In this document: in pieces, positions 51,220-60,710 of the stretch
Layout: the number at the start of each line of letters is the position of its first letter
Numbering within the stretch: position 1 is the stretch's first letter
Origin: Eisenbergiella tayi
GTDB lineage: Bacteria > Bacillota > Clostridia > Lachnospirales > Lachnospiraceae
NCBI RefSeq assembly: GCF_001881565.1
Contig: NZ_MPDJ01000001.1
Coordinates: 714,953 to 778,952 of the forward strand
Direction of reading: 5' to 3'
DNA: 64,000 bases
Translations under genes and position numbers: made by a program
The notes under the pieces: model-generated
The model's database searches: none
What the model was told of the DNA's origin: nothing
What the model saw: the letters and a program-made list of their open reading frames with translations, nothing else

Positions 51220-51987
51220 TTATTGTACAGTCTTGATTTCGACACTGACATTTCTGAAGACATCATAGCCTCCGACCTCAGCTATTTTCTCCAGGCCGCA
51301 TGCTTCGGGATCTCCTTCTGTCTGCTTGGCCTTATTCAGGATGATATACTGACATTGGTAATCATCCGCCAGTTCTGCCAGTAAATCTATGCGTACGATG
51401 TCCGATTCCATCAATGCATACATCGGATGCTCCACATGCTCCCAACTGGCCACTACCATATCTCTGCCATAAGGCATCTGGATTTCTGATGAATACTGAC
51501 GGACAAAATGAATCAACTCCGATGGAAATACTGCCCATACCCGCTCCTCATCTTCCTGCGGTGCAATTAAATCGCAGATAGCAATCACTGCCTGCGGAAG
51601 ATGATAACGATTTTCCGCCCGGGTAACATACTGGCTTTTATATAAATATTCTCCGCCCAGCACCAGAACAATTACTATTGCCGCCAAACCGATTCTGGTA
51701 TGCCGCCCAATCAGCTTCACCCCTGCATACGCGATCACAACAGTCATGGGCAAAAGCCACAGAATACGGTAATAAGTCCCGGCTTCCTCCACCTTGTCCA
51801 TTACCATCTTAAATAAGGGAAAGAAAAACAGCACTGTAATCACCAGCGATGATTCCAGAAGCACCCGGCGTATTTTTGAATTCTTTTCCGTGGCCAGCAA
51901 ATAAATAAGCGCCGCCAGAAAAAGGAACGGATAAATTCCCTTTCCGCTGTAATCCATAAAAATAGTGAAAATCTCTTTCAATTTCAT
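51220..51987 (-). CDS. Membrane protein of unknown function, companion of the DUF6077-like gene
   Basis: 255 residues: four membrane helices in the first 130, then a soluble extracellular domain (about 135-255). It starts 8 nt after the DUF6077-like stop with an AAAGGA site. The helices resemble the C-terminal half of a GT-C protein and the soluble tail resembles the terminal domain of such enzymes, so the pair may together form one GT-C unit (inference). I see no sign of a single recent frameshift, since each half has its own binding site. Confidence 0.65.
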   Translation of the reverse strand: MKLKEIFTIFMDYSGKGIYPFLFLAALIYLLATEKNSKIRRVLLESSLVITVLFFFPLFKMVMDKVEEAGTYYRILWLLPMTVVIAYAGVKLIGRHTRIGLAAIVIVLVLGGEYLYKSQYVTRAENRYHLPQAVIAICDLIAPQEDEERVWAVFPSELIHFVRQYSSEIQMPYGRDMVVASWEHVEHPMYALMESDIVRIDLLAELADDYQCQYIILNKAKQTEGDPEACGLEKIAEVGGYDVFRNVSVEIKTVQ

Positions 51988-51995
51988 TCATCCTT

Positions 51996-53075
51996 TCAGA
52001 CTAATATCACATAAACTGCCAGGTACAATATACAGGGAATACAACTGGCCGCCAGCTTGGGAAGCACCTGAGGACGCCTATCCCTCACCGCAATCACCAG
52101 CCCCACAACAGCTATCAGCAGTCCCGTGAGAAATGCCCCCATAGTTGTTGCCATAGCCGCTGTCATATTGACCGCACAGAGCACGATCCACCATCCGGTC
52201 TGCTTTTCCTTCTTTGTCTCTCCCCGGTTATCCCAGAGAGAAAGCAGACACCAAAGAACCGCCAGTAAAACCATATTGCACAGCATGGATTTCCCCTGCC
52301 ATGTACGCATCAGGAAAAATGTTGAATTGGTATAAATAGAGGTGTTCCCGAATATCTGCAGCACACTTACCAATATCATAAACACTGCCAGCTTCCTGTA
52401 GTCCTTCTTAAGCAGCCTTTTCCCGATTTGAAAATAAAACAGATAGGTTACCGGTATGAAAATCAAAGGAAGAAGAGAATGAGCGATAATTGCCGGATGT
52501 ATCCCGCTGATTCTTGCCAGATACGCTTCCCATATTGGAAGCGTAGCCAGCGCATGACGCACATCCACTGTAGTTGTCAGTCCCGTATAAGGCAGAATGC
52601 GATACAATACATTGGACTGATCCGCAATTACGGACTGCGCCACGTAATAAGCATCATCACCATCAAAGAAGGCATGAGTATATGCCATGTAAATCTGGAA
52701 AACAATTAAGCCGCCTGCAATAAGCCAGTAAATAAAGGTTTCCCATGAGAATTTTCCTTTTTTATCAAATAAACCTGTCACAGCTTCTGCCATCTTTTTC
52801 AGAACCGTTCTTCCCGTAATCAGACCTGCCGCAGACAGTCCCACAAGCAAGACAGAATAAAGCGTCACTATCTGCGGAAATCCCCATGGCTTAATCAGTA
52901 TTATCGGAACCGCCAGCAACTGGAAAACCGCCAGCATCAGCAGGAAACCTGCAAGATAGACAGTGACAGGATCTTTCTTATTTTCCTCTCCGGGCATAAA
53001 CCTTACCGGAAACAAACCTATACAAAACGGAGCTGCAAACAGGACTCCAAAGGTTATCAGTACTTTAACAGCCAT
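51996..53075 (-). CDS. DUF6077-like GT-C type membrane protein
   Basis: 359 residues, about nine membrane helices. The loop AFFDGDDAYYVAQSV carries the Asp-Asp motif seen at the metal site of GT-C glycosyltransferases. VDVRHALATLPIWEAYL and the preceding YTGL match what I recall of DUF6077 from Lachnospiraceae. The function is unproven. Its position between a DltD/AlgJ-like gene and a GT39-like gene points to surface glycan modification. It starts with an AGAGGAA site. Confidence 0.75.
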   Translation of the reverse strand: MAVKVLITFGVLFAAPFCIGLFPVRFMPGEENKKDPVTVYLAGFLLMLAVFQLLAVPIILIKPWGFPQIVTLYSVLLVGLSAAGLITGRTVLKKMAEAVTGLFDKKGKFSWETFIYWLIAGGLIVFQIYMAYTHAFFDGDDAYYVAQSVIADQSNVLYRILPYTGLTTTVDVRHALATLPIWEAYLARISGIHPAIIAHSLLPLIFIPVTYLFYFQIGKRLLKKDYRKLAVFMILVSVLQIFGNTSIYTNSTFFLMRTWQGKSMLCNMVLLAVLWCLLSLWDNRGETKKEKQTGWWIVLCAVNMTAAMATTMGAFLTGLLIAVVGLVIAVRDRRPQVLPKLAASCIPCILYLAVYVILV

Positions 53076-53119
53076 CTAAATTCCTCTTTTCACATTGTAT
53101 ATTTACAAATACAGGGATA

Positions 53120-54181
53120 TCAGTCATACCAGTTATCATAAATAGCCTCATAATCATACGAAGATGCAAGCTCCCTCAAATCCGAAAGCACCTCTTCATA
53201 ATTTTCCCAGGTAAGTTCATTGTCCCCGTTATTAAAACTCTCCACAATATATCGGCATATATCGCCATGATAATGAGTATAATCCGCATAATTATTCAGA
53301 TTACATACAATTTCCCTGTTATTTTGAAAACAGAACACCCTGACATTATCATAGGCCAGCAGCTGTTCCGTCATATATTCCAATTCCCTTATAACCGCAT
53401 CCAGCTCCTTCTGCCGCATTACATCATTCCAGTACAGAATGCTGTAGGGAGGATACCAGAAAACGAACTCTGTCTCCGGATGAGCCTCGACATAGGGAAG
53501 TATATTCACATCCAGATTGGCCCGGATACCTGACACAAATGCGTCCTCCGCCATCTCATGCTCCGCCTCCTCCGCGGGAACATAATACATCAGCACATTT
53601 GCCTTCGTATAGTACTGATCCGTCCACCACGGCTTGTACAGCTGCGTCCAGTCCGTTCTTTCCGTAGGATCAATCAATGGTTTGAAAATATAATTCAGCA
53701 GAACATCCTTATTAAAAAGATACTGCACATTATTAAAAGGATTTTTATCATATAAATATTCCGGTATGGGATATTTTGTAGCCTCCGTATCCGCAGAAAA
53801 AGCCCCCTGATCCACTGCCATAAATATTTTTTTCACCGAACTGCCCTTGGTATCGAAAATAATATCCATAATGTTGGCTTCATCCTTCGGAAAAGCTCCA
53901 TTATAGCTCAGCTTCACAGTCTGAAGTCCCATTACCTCCGTAAACCAGTCCGTATCAAAACTCGCTGTCATCGACGATCCCAGCAGCACACTGTCATAAT
54001 CCAGCCTCCTGGCCATTCCCGGATTCTGGCTCAATTGATTATCCACCTTATATGGAAAAAAAGACAGCGGTTTATGATATTGGAAAAAAGGATCCACATA
54101 TATCACTAACGCGGCGATTGCCACAAGGCCCGCCAACAAAACGCCGCCAAACAGCAGCAGCCATTTTTTGCAAGATTTCAT
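53120..54181 (-). CDS. Membrane-anchored SGNH-like protein, partner of MBOAT (DltD/AlgJ-like)
   Basis: 353 residues from the ATG at 54181 (ACGAGGT site); a start at 54208 is less supported. One N-terminal membrane helix (about 7-28) precedes an extracellular SGNH-like domain, with LLGSSMTAS (Ser69/70) as block I and DYTHYHGD with the D-x-x-H type pair near the C-terminus. The adjacent MBOAT gene ends 50 nt upstream. In DltB/DltD and AlgI/AlgJ systems such pairs O-acylate extracellular polymers. The acyl group and acceptor are unknown. Confidence 0.82.
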   Translation of the reverse strand: MKSCKKWLLLFGGVLLAGLVAIAALVIYVDPFFQYHKPLSFFPYKVDNQLSQNPGMARRLDYDSVLLGSSMTASFDTDWFTEVMGLQTVKLSYNGAFPKDEANIMDIIFDTKGSSVKKIFMAVDQGAFSADTEATKYPIPEYLYDKNPFNNVQYLFNKDVLLNYIFKPLIDPTERTDWTQLYKPWWTDQYYTKANVLMYYVPAEEAEHEMAEDAFVSGIRANLDVNILPYVEAHPETEFVFWYPPYSILYWNDVMRQKELDAVIRELEYMTEQLLAYDNVRVFCFQNNREIVCNLNNYADYTHYHGDICRYIVESFNNGDNELTWENYEEVLSDLRELASSYDYEAIYDNWYD

Positions 54182-54231
54182 TCCTATACCTCGTAAAATC
54201 ATACCCATGCCGCATTTGCGGCAATACTGCG

Positions 54232-55758
54232 CTAAAAGTTAAAATACAGAAAGCTGCTGACACCCGAAAGGGACAGCACACACCATAAAAACAACCCCGC
54301 CATAACCAACGCATTCCATACCTTTGGTTTAAAACGCTCCGCCAGTTCATCCGCATTAGGCGCAGCAAATACCACTATCAAAGTGATTAATGTAATGCCG
54401 CCGCATAAATACATCTGACTGTACGGCAGCCTGTCCAGATGCAGAAGCTTCATCACATACCAGAATTCATCCAGATTGAAGCCCTGAGTCATGGCTTCAG
54501 CAGGTACTGCAATCCCCCCTGTAAACAGCCGGCGGAAAATTTCCAGAGCCTGAGCAACGGTTTCCGACCGGAAAAACACACAGGTGAGACTGAAATATAC
54601 AAAGGTAAACAGGATTCCTCCGACCCTGACAAGCTTCTGAAGGAAAGGACTTTTTTCCTTTTCTGCTGCCGGTACTTTTCTTTCTTTCTTATACAGCTGC
54701 CACATACGGGTCAGAATATATAAAACACCCTGTGTCACACTCCATAATACATAGGTCCATCCGGCGCCATGCCAGATTCCGCTGAGCAGATAAATCATGA
54801 ACAGGTTGCCATACATACGTCCCCTGCCCTTCCGGTTTCCCCCCAACGGGATATAGACATATTTTGTGAAAAAGCGGCTCAGCGTAATATGCCATCTTTT
54901 CCAGAAATCAACAATATCCACAGCTTTATATGGTGAATTGAAGTTAACCGGTATCTCTATTCCGAAAAGCCATCCAAGCCCCCTGGCCATGTTGCAGTAC
55001 CCGCTGAAGTCAAAATACAGCTGCAGGACATAAAAAAGAATCAGCAGCGCACTGTCCACACCGGTCAGGCCTGATACATTGGAATATCCCCAGTTTACCG
55101 CTTTGCCAAAAGTATCCGCTACAAGAACCTTTTTTACCATACCCAGAGTAAATAAATATACTCCTGAAGTGAACTGGTTCCAATCCATCTGCCGATGCCC
55201 AATCTGTTCAAACTGAGGCATCATTTCATTATGGTTTACAATAGGCCCCGCTATCAGCTGAGGGAAAAAGGAAACGAACAGGGAATAGTCCAGAAAAGAG
55301 CAGGATTCTATCTCACCCCGGTATGAATCCACCACAAAGCCGATTTGCTGGAAGGTAAAAAAACTGATTCCCAGAGGCAGCAAAATCCCCTTTAACATGA
55401 ATGAAGTATCAAAGACCGCATTTACATTTTCAATAAAGAAATCGTAGTATTTGAAATAGAACAGGATACCCAGGTTGCTTAAGACCCCGATTGTCATCCA
55501 AAATCTGCTGCCTGCTATTCCGCTCATACGATTTTTCTTTCGGGCGGATATAATCAGCCGGAAGATACAGTAGTTAAACAGAATGCTGAACAGCATAATA
55601 AGAAGGTAGCTTGGATTAAAATACCCGTAAAACCATAGGGAAAAACCTGTCAAACACAGCTTGGCAGGCTTTGCTTTTCCGAAGTGCGCCAGCAGATAGT
55701 AGCCACCCAGACATAATGGAAGAAATAGAAACAGGAATATATAGGAATTAAAAAGCAT
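54232..55758 (-). CDS. MBOAT family O-acyltransferase (AlgI/DltB-like)
   Basis: 508 residues, about eleven membrane helices. The catalytic His lies in LLSGIWHGAGWTY, and the preceding signature DFWKRWHITLSRFFTKYVYIPLGGNR (given here only by its position before it) is typical of AlgI. It transfers an acyl group across the membrane for surface polymer acylation, with the SGNH partner downstream. A second MBOAT (57665) lies on the other strand 2 kb away. The ATG has a GGAGAG site. Confidence 0.93.
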   Translation of the reverse strand: MLFNSYIFLFLFLPLCLGGYYLLAHFGKAKPAKLCLTGFSLWFYGYFNPSYLLIMLFSILFNYCIFRLIISARKKNRMSGIAGSRFWMTIGVLSNLGILFYFKYYDFFIENVNAVFDTSFMLKGILLPLGISFFTFQQIGFVVDSYRGEIESCSFLDYSLFVSFFPQLIAGPIVNHNEMMPQFEQIGHRQMDWNQFTSGVYLFTLGMVKKVLVADTFGKAVNWGYSNVSGLTGVDSALLILFYVLQLYFDFSGYCNMARGLGWLFGIEIPVNFNSPYKAVDIVDFWKRWHITLSRFFTKYVYIPLGGNRKGRGRMYGNLFMIYLLSGIWHGAGWTYVLWSVTQGVLYILTRMWQLYKKERKVPAAEKEKSPFLQKLVRVGGILFTFVYFSLTCVFFRSETVAQALEIFRRLFTGGIAVPAEAMTQGFNLDEFWYVMKLLHLDRLPYSQMYLCGGITLITLIVVFAAPNADELAERFKPKVWNALVMAGLFLWCVLSLSGVSSFLYFNF

Positions 55759-55878
55759 ATGGGCTCTCCATGAAATACATATTTTGACGATTATTTTTTG
55801 ATACGTTATGCATTAATCAGTTTAGCCCAAAGTGTGACGATTTACAAGAAAAATTGTAAAACAAGGCAAATTTATGTT

Positions 55879-55903
55879 AGGGTACACAGTAGCGCTGTAC
55901 CCT
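55879..55903 (-). terminator. Hairpin between the GT-C-like gene and the MBOAT gene
   Basis: AGGGTACA (55879-55886) and TGTACCCT (55896-55903) form an 8-bp stem with a 9-nt loop, 8 nt downstream of the GT-C-like stop. The T-run is weak, so it may only reduce read-through into the MBOAT gene 120 nt further on. Confidence 0.5.
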
Positions 55904-55910
55904 GACAGAT

Positions 55911-57326
55911 TTACAGATTTTGATTCTTAGATGTTATATGCAGCAGATGTTCATGCCGGATTAGATTATACAGCATTATAATCTGGCAGATATAGAACAA
56001 TCCCATGTTATAGATGGTGTATCTTGTCTGGCAGAAAATTACCAGGGAAACCAGTGTTACGTTTCCTATGATTGCCAGCAGCGTTAATCCCGCCAAAATC
56101 GCGGTTTTTATATGGCCTCTGACTCTGATGTTCCATATCAGCAGAAGAATATAAATAATATATATGAAAAAACTGTACCAGTTTAAAAGGATATTCCGTT
56201 TGGCAACAGTGGTTATCAGGCCGGAAAGGACATTGTCCAGGAATGAACCCAGTATGTTCATGGCATTGTGAGGCATGACTGATATATTTATCGTGCTCAT
56301 AATCTGATCCACTTTTTCCCCCAGCTCTACTTCGCCGCCTTCATAATGTTCCTGCACATATTGAGTGATGATAGGACCCATTGTGTTTATCTGTATACAG
56401 TCGTAGTAATCGCCGAAATGAGTCACCCGGTTAAACCAGCCTTCTTCGGCACTGTGTTTCAGGTAGCCTTTTTGATCGCAGACATCGTATACCTCCAAAA
56501 AGACATCCCGAACCTCTTCATCATTAATATACGCGGCATCGCTTCTTTCTGCCGTATAAAATGCCATGGTAGTGATGAAGCGGTTGTCATTGGTGTGCCT
56601 GACCGCATTTCCGCGGAGAGCATAATTATACCCCATATCCAGAAGCGTGGCGCTTCCTACTATTGCAAACGTACATAGTGACAGGACTAGAATTCCCCTG
56701 ATGGCTTTTTTATGAATTACATTTACGATAAGGATACATAAAACCAGGAGTGCCAGAGTAACGAACATCTGCTTTCTGGTAGATATCATAATAAAGACCA
56801 GTATACTGCTTAAAAGAAGGCTTTTTTTGCTTTGGTGGATGCAGTACTCCAATAAATATCGGAAAAACAACAGATACAGTGATATGGCTATTCCTTCTGT
56901 AAGAATGCTGTTGGAATACATGGATTCTCTTTTGGCGGCAAAACGGCATAAAAAGGAGACAGCAAGGGGCATTAACAGGCTGAGAAATGCGATTAATTTA
57001 GGCAGTTTCAGTTCTTTCCAAATGTATCTTACCAGGATCCATGTAGCAGCTGCCATAAGTATGCTTTGGAAAAAGGCGACGGCTGTTAAGTAAAAATCGT
57101 TGGCGAATGACGAAAATAGTTTTCTGAAAAATGCCAGCAGGAGCGGGTAGAACGGCTCACGGGAAAGGCGCATGCTGATGTAGCCGGGAGAGTCTACACA
57201 GATGACGGCGCCGTCGTAAAAGGCGAAAAAAAGATAGAAACATAGACAAATAGCAAGTAATATAGCGGAAAAAGATTTCTCATTTACTTTTTCCAGCTTC
57301 TTTATGGGGGGAAATTCTCTTTTCAA
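55911..57326 (-). CDS. GT-C-like multi-spanning membrane protein, unknown specificity
   Basis: 471 residues starting at a TTG (57326) with a GGAGG site 5 nt away. About eleven membrane helices. The first external loop holds ICVDSPGYISMRLSREP, an Asp-x-x-x-Tyr arrangement where GT-C enzymes keep their catalytic acid. The large external loop (about 240-330) is soluble. The family is not firmly recognised. A strong promoter lies just upstream, divergent from the second MBOAT gene. Confidence 0.7.
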   Translation of the reverse strand: MKREFPPIKKLEKVNEKSFSAILLAICLCFYLFFAFYDGAVICVDSPGYISMRLSREPFYPLLLAFFRKLFSSFANDFYLTAVAFFQSILMAAATWILVRYIWKELKLPKLIAFLSLLMPLAVSFLCRFAAKRESMYSNSILTEGIAISLYLLFFRYLLEYCIHQSKKSLLLSSILVFIMISTRKQMFVTLALLVLCILIVNVIHKKAIRGILVLSLCTFAIVGSATLLDMGYNYALRGNAVRHTNDNRFITTMAFYTAERSDAAYINDEEVRDVFLEVYDVCDQKGYLKHSAEEGWFNRVTHFGDYYDCIQINTMGPIITQYVQEHYEGGEVELGEKVDQIMSTINISVMPHNAMNILGSFLDNVLSGLITTVAKRNILLNWYSFFIYIIYILLLIWNIRVRGHIKTAILAGLTLLAIIGNVTLVSLVIFCQTRYTIYNMGLFYICQIIMLYNLIRHEHLLHITSKNQNL

Positions 57327-57388
57327 TTTTGCCTCCTATACAGCAGTTAGTAAAAATGTTCTATTCAGTTTTCCCCTCATTGATGTGT

Positions 57389-57416
57389 ATTATAATCTTA
57401 TTTTCCTATATGTCAA
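57389..57416 (-). promoter_or_regulatory. Consensus sigma-A promoter of the GT-C-like gene
   Basis: TTGACA (57416-57411) and TATAAT (57394-57389) on the minus strand match consensus fully, with a 16-nt spacer, about 65 nt upstream of the TTG start. Confidence 0.8.
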
Positions 57417-57540
57417 GATTCTTTATAATCCTCACAGTGATATTAGATATTGTTTATTATACACTGTAACATTATTATTGAAGCTTCTGGCCGAATATAT
57501 CATAATTTCCTTGAACAATATAAATTTTATTTTCCAATAC

Positions 57541-57570
57541 TTGTATATTTTTTCATCCTCGTAGTATAAT
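57541..57570 (+). promoter_or_regulatory. Predicted promoter of the second MBOAT gene
   Basis: TTGTAT (57541-57546) and TATAAT (57565-57570) are 18 nt apart on the plus strand, about 95 nt before the start. The 338-nt divergent gap 57327-57664 is AT-rich and holds no further gene. Confidence 0.5.
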
Positions 57571-57664
57571 ATAGTACAATTATGCGGATAGTCTGTCACT
57601 ATTTACTCAAATTTTGATTATTAGTATATATCCATACGGACACAAAAAATGAAAGGTGACCATT

Positions 57665-59128
57665 ATGTTATTTAATTCTTTTGGCTACGCTGTATTTCTC
57701 CCTATTGTTTTTATCCTTTACTGGATAGTGCCCGGCAAATATCGCTGGATAATCCTTCTCATGTCCAGTTACTATTTTTATGCAAGCTGGGGACCTCAGT
57801 ATGTAGCTGTCATTCTTATTACAACAATTATTTCTTATATAGCTGCTTTGATAATGGATGCCCGTCGGAAAGACAAAATATATCGAAAGACAATTCTAGC
57901 TCTTTCGATAATAATTTGTACGGGATTATTGTTTTTCTTTAAATATTTTAATTTTTTTACCGAGAACATAGCTTTGCTTTTCGATAAGCTGTCTATTCCC
58001 ATGCAGCCTTTTACTCTGAAGCTGGCATTACCTATCGGAATATCTTTTTACATTTTTCAAACTATCAGTTATCTTGTTGATGTTTATAAAGGTGATATAC
58101 ACGCAGAAAAGAATTTTGGGATTTACGCCGTCTATATTTCTTTTTTCCCGAAGGTTATGCAAGGGCCTATTGAGAGAGGGAAAAAGCTGCTGCCGCAATT
58201 ATATACACCACGTACTTTTCAATTTGATCAGGCCTCATATGGTTTAAAATTAATGGCCTGGGGCTACTTTAAAAAATTAGTTTTAGCAGATGGTCTTTCC
58301 GTTTATGTTAATCAGGTATATAACGATTTACCTGCTTATAAGGGATTTTCCCTTGTGCTGGCCACCTTTTTCTTTGCCATACAGCTTTATTGCGATTTTT
58401 CCGGTTATACGGATATTGCTTTGGGTTCCGCGAAAATATTGGGTATCAATTTAACTCAGAATTTTAAGGCTCCTTATTTTGCTTCCTCCATCAAAGATTT
58501 CTGGGGCCGATGGCATATTTCTTTATCCTCCTGGTTAAGGGATTATATCTATATTCCATTAGGAGGAAACAGGGTAGGAAAAATACGCCATGCTATAAAC
58601 ATTATGATAACATTTCTTGTCAGTGGTCTATGGCATGGAGCAAATTGGAATTATATATTGTGGGGCGGAATCCATGGTGCATATCAGGTGATTGAGGGCT
58701 TTTTCCCTTGGAATGCAAAATCAAGTCCTTTTCAAAGGAATAAGTATTATCATTTTTTCCTTAGTATTCTTACAGTTCCCTTTACCTTTTTGCTTGTTTG
58801 TTTTGCATGGATATTCTTCCGGGCGGCAACTATACAGGATGGAATTTATGTTCTGAAGAATATGTTTACCGGTATTTCCCATTTTTCAGTGTATATACAG
58901 GATTGTGCTTTGCAGATGGGCCTTACTTTAAATCACGTAGTTTATAATTGTTTGCCAATAATTCTACTGTTTTTATATGACTGGGCTTCTCTTAAAACAG
59001 ATGTTATTGGATTTATTTCCAGGCAGAGGTTTTTTATCAGATGGCCTTTATATATCTTTTTGTTACTGGTTATTTTACTGTTTTCGGAAAAAGGGATCTC
59101 TACAGAGTTTATTTATATGCAATTTTGA
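57665..59128 (+). CDS. MBOAT family O-acyltransferase (AlgI-like), second copy
   Basis: 487 residues from the ATG at 57665 (GAAAGGTG site); an in-frame GTG lies 9 nt upstream. About eleven membrane helices. The motif order is PIGISFYIFQTISYLVD, FWGRWHISLSSWLRDYIYI and the catalytic FLVSGLWHGANW. It is longer in A/T-ending codons than the first MBOAT and is not a recent duplicate of it. No SGNH partner follows directly; an SGNH lipoprotein gene lies 1.6 kb downstream on the other strand. Confidence 0.93.
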   Translation: MLFNSFGYAVFLPIVFILYWIVPGKYRWIILLMSSYYFYASWGPQYVAVILITTIISYIAALIMDARRKDKIYRKTILALSIIICTGLLFFFKYFNFFTENIALLFDKLSIPMQPFTLKLALPIGISFYIFQTISYLVDVYKGDIHAEKNFGIYAVYISFFPKVMQGPIERGKKLLPQLYTPRTFQFDQASYGLKLMAWGYFKKLVLADGLSVYVNQVYNDLPAYKGFSLVLATFFFAIQLYCDFSGYTDIALGSAKILGINLTQNFKAPYFASSIKDFWGRWHISLSSWLRDYIYIPLGGNRVGKIRHAINIMITFLVSGLWHGANWNYILWGGIHGAYQVIEGFFPWNAKSSPFQRNKYYHFFLSILTVPFTFLLVCFAWIFFRAATIQDGIYVLKNMFTGISHFSVYIQDCALQMGLTLNHVVYNCLPIILLFLYDWASLKTDVIGFISRQRFFIRWPLYIFLLLVILLFSEKGISTEFIYMQF

Positions 59129-59260
59129 GATTAGGATTGTAGCATTTTTTTATAAAAGATTAGTTCGGCAAATGCAATATTACTTCAATTTGATAATGGA
59201 GTAAATACTCTTTCAAATTCTTTAATCCGGAAATTAAAAAGTTCAAAGGAAGGAAAATTA

Positions 59261-60520
59261 ATGAGCATGAAAAATTCTCCCAATCCATTCTATACTATAG
59301 CAATTGCAGGTACCGGTTATGTAGGATTAAGCAATGCAATACTGCTATCTCAGCATAATAAAGTATATGCAGTAGATATAGATTCAAAAAAAGTTAATGC
59401 TATTAATAATAAAAAATCACCAATTGTAGATAAAGAAGTCGAGGAATATCTAACCACAAAAAAATTGAACTTAACTGCAACCACAGATGCCTTACAAGCT
59501 TACAAAGAAGCTGATATCGTTATCGTGTCTACACCTACAAATTATGATCCCTTACAAAATTACTTTAATACCTCATCCGTCGAGGATGTTATCGAAAAAG
59601 TCCTGGGCGTAAATAAAAAAGCGATTATTATAATCAAATCGACTGTACCCGTAGGTTATACTGAATCCATCTGCAAAAAATATCATACAGAACGTATTTT
59701 ATTCAGTCCTGAATTTTTAAGAGAAGGACATGCACTTTTTGATAATCTGTATCCTTCGCGGATTATTGTAGGGGTTTCTATTGAAAACAAAAGTCTACTA
59801 GAAAAAGCAAATCTTTTCGCTGCATTACTGAAAAAGGGCGCTATTAAGAAAGATATTCCAACTCTTATAATAAATCCCACTGAAGCAGAGGCTGTAAAGC
59901 TTTTCGCTAATACCTATTTGGCATTACGTGTATGTTATTTTAATGAACTGGATACATATGCAGAAATGCACGGATTAAATACAGATCAAATAATAAAGGG
60001 GGTCTGTCTGGATCCCCGGATAGGTAATCATTATAATAATCCTTCATTTGGTTACGGAGGATATTGTCTTCCCAAAGATACAAAGCAGCTTCTGGCCAAC
60101 TATAGTAATGTACCAGAAAATATTATCCAAGCTATTGTGGACTCTAATCGTACAAGAAAGGATTTCATAGCAGAACGTATTCTTATAAAGGCCGGATTTT
60201 ATGAGACATCCGAAGGTATCTCTGAAACAGGCGGAAAAAAAGTCACGATTGGTATTTACCGACTTACCATGAAAACGGATTCCGATAACTTTCGTCAAAG
60301 TTCTATTCAAGGTGTTATGAAACGCCTGAAAGCAAAAGGAGCTATGGTTATCCTATATGAACCCGTATTAAAAGAGAATGAATTTTTTGGTTCCAAAGTC
60401 TATAAAGATTTTAATGAATTTAAAAACTGCAGTGATGTTATTGTAGCTAATCGGTATTATAGTGAACTGGAAGATGTAATTGATAAAGTTTATACCAGAG
60501 ATCTGTATCATCAGGACTGA
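59261..60520 (+). CDS. ugd: UDP-glucose/nucleotide-sugar 6-dehydrogenase
   Basis: 419 residues. The NAD-binding motif [14 protein letters not shown] lies at residues 13-26. [18 protein letters not shown] [22 protein letters not shown] and the catalytic Cys269 in [11 protein letters not shown] follow. It oxidises UDP-glucose or a related sugar to the uronate for surface polysaccharide synthesis. The gene is strongly AT-rich, with an AAGGAAGG site, suggesting a history different from that of the rhamnose locus. Confidence 0.93.
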   Translation: MSMKNSPNPFYTIAIAGTGYVGLSNAILLSQHNKVYAVDIDSKKVNAINNKKSPIVDKEVEEYLTTKKLNLTATTDALQAYKEADIVIVSTPTNYDPLQNYFNTSSVEDVIEKVLGVNKKAIIIIKSTVPVGYTESICKKYHTERILFSPEFLREGHALFDNLYPSRIIVGVSIENKSLLEKANLFAALLKKGAIKKDIPTLIINPTEAEAVKLFANTYLALRVCYFNELDTYAEMHGLNTDQIIKGVCLDPRIGNHYNNPSFGYGGYCLPKDTKQLLANYSNVPENIIQAIVDSNRTRKDFIAERILIKAGFYETSEGISETGGKKVTIGIYRLTMKTDSDNFRQSSIQGVMKRLKAKGAMVILYEPVLKENEFFGSKVYKDFNEFKNCSDVIVANRYYSELEDVIDKVYTRDLYHQD

Positions 60521-60606
60521 GCAAATATTAGGTGATAAATGCTAAATTATACTACAAACATTACTTTATCGAAAAAGTCATCAAAGCATCCAACCTTTAA
60601 AGTTAC

Positions 60607-60654
60607 GCCTGCAATTGATTTAGATAATGATCTATTTCTTAACCAATTGCAGGC
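60607..60654. terminator. Hairpin between convergent ugd and SGNH lipoprotein genes
   Basis: GCCTGCAATTG (60607-60617) pairs perfectly with CAATTGCAGGC (60644-60654), with TAGAT/ATCTA inside the loop. It lies between two convergent genes. Because there is no clear U-run on either side, its role as terminator is uncertain. Confidence 0.45.
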
Positions 60655-60710
60655 AAAATTACTATCATTTCTAACTTGCTACCCTAAGATAAACTTCAAC
60701 AAAACTATAC

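Noticed and set aside
51220..53075. Single GT-C gene broken by a frameshift
   Set aside because: Each part has its own ribosome binding site and the gap is 8 nt, as in a natural operon. Left as two genes, although joint function is possible.
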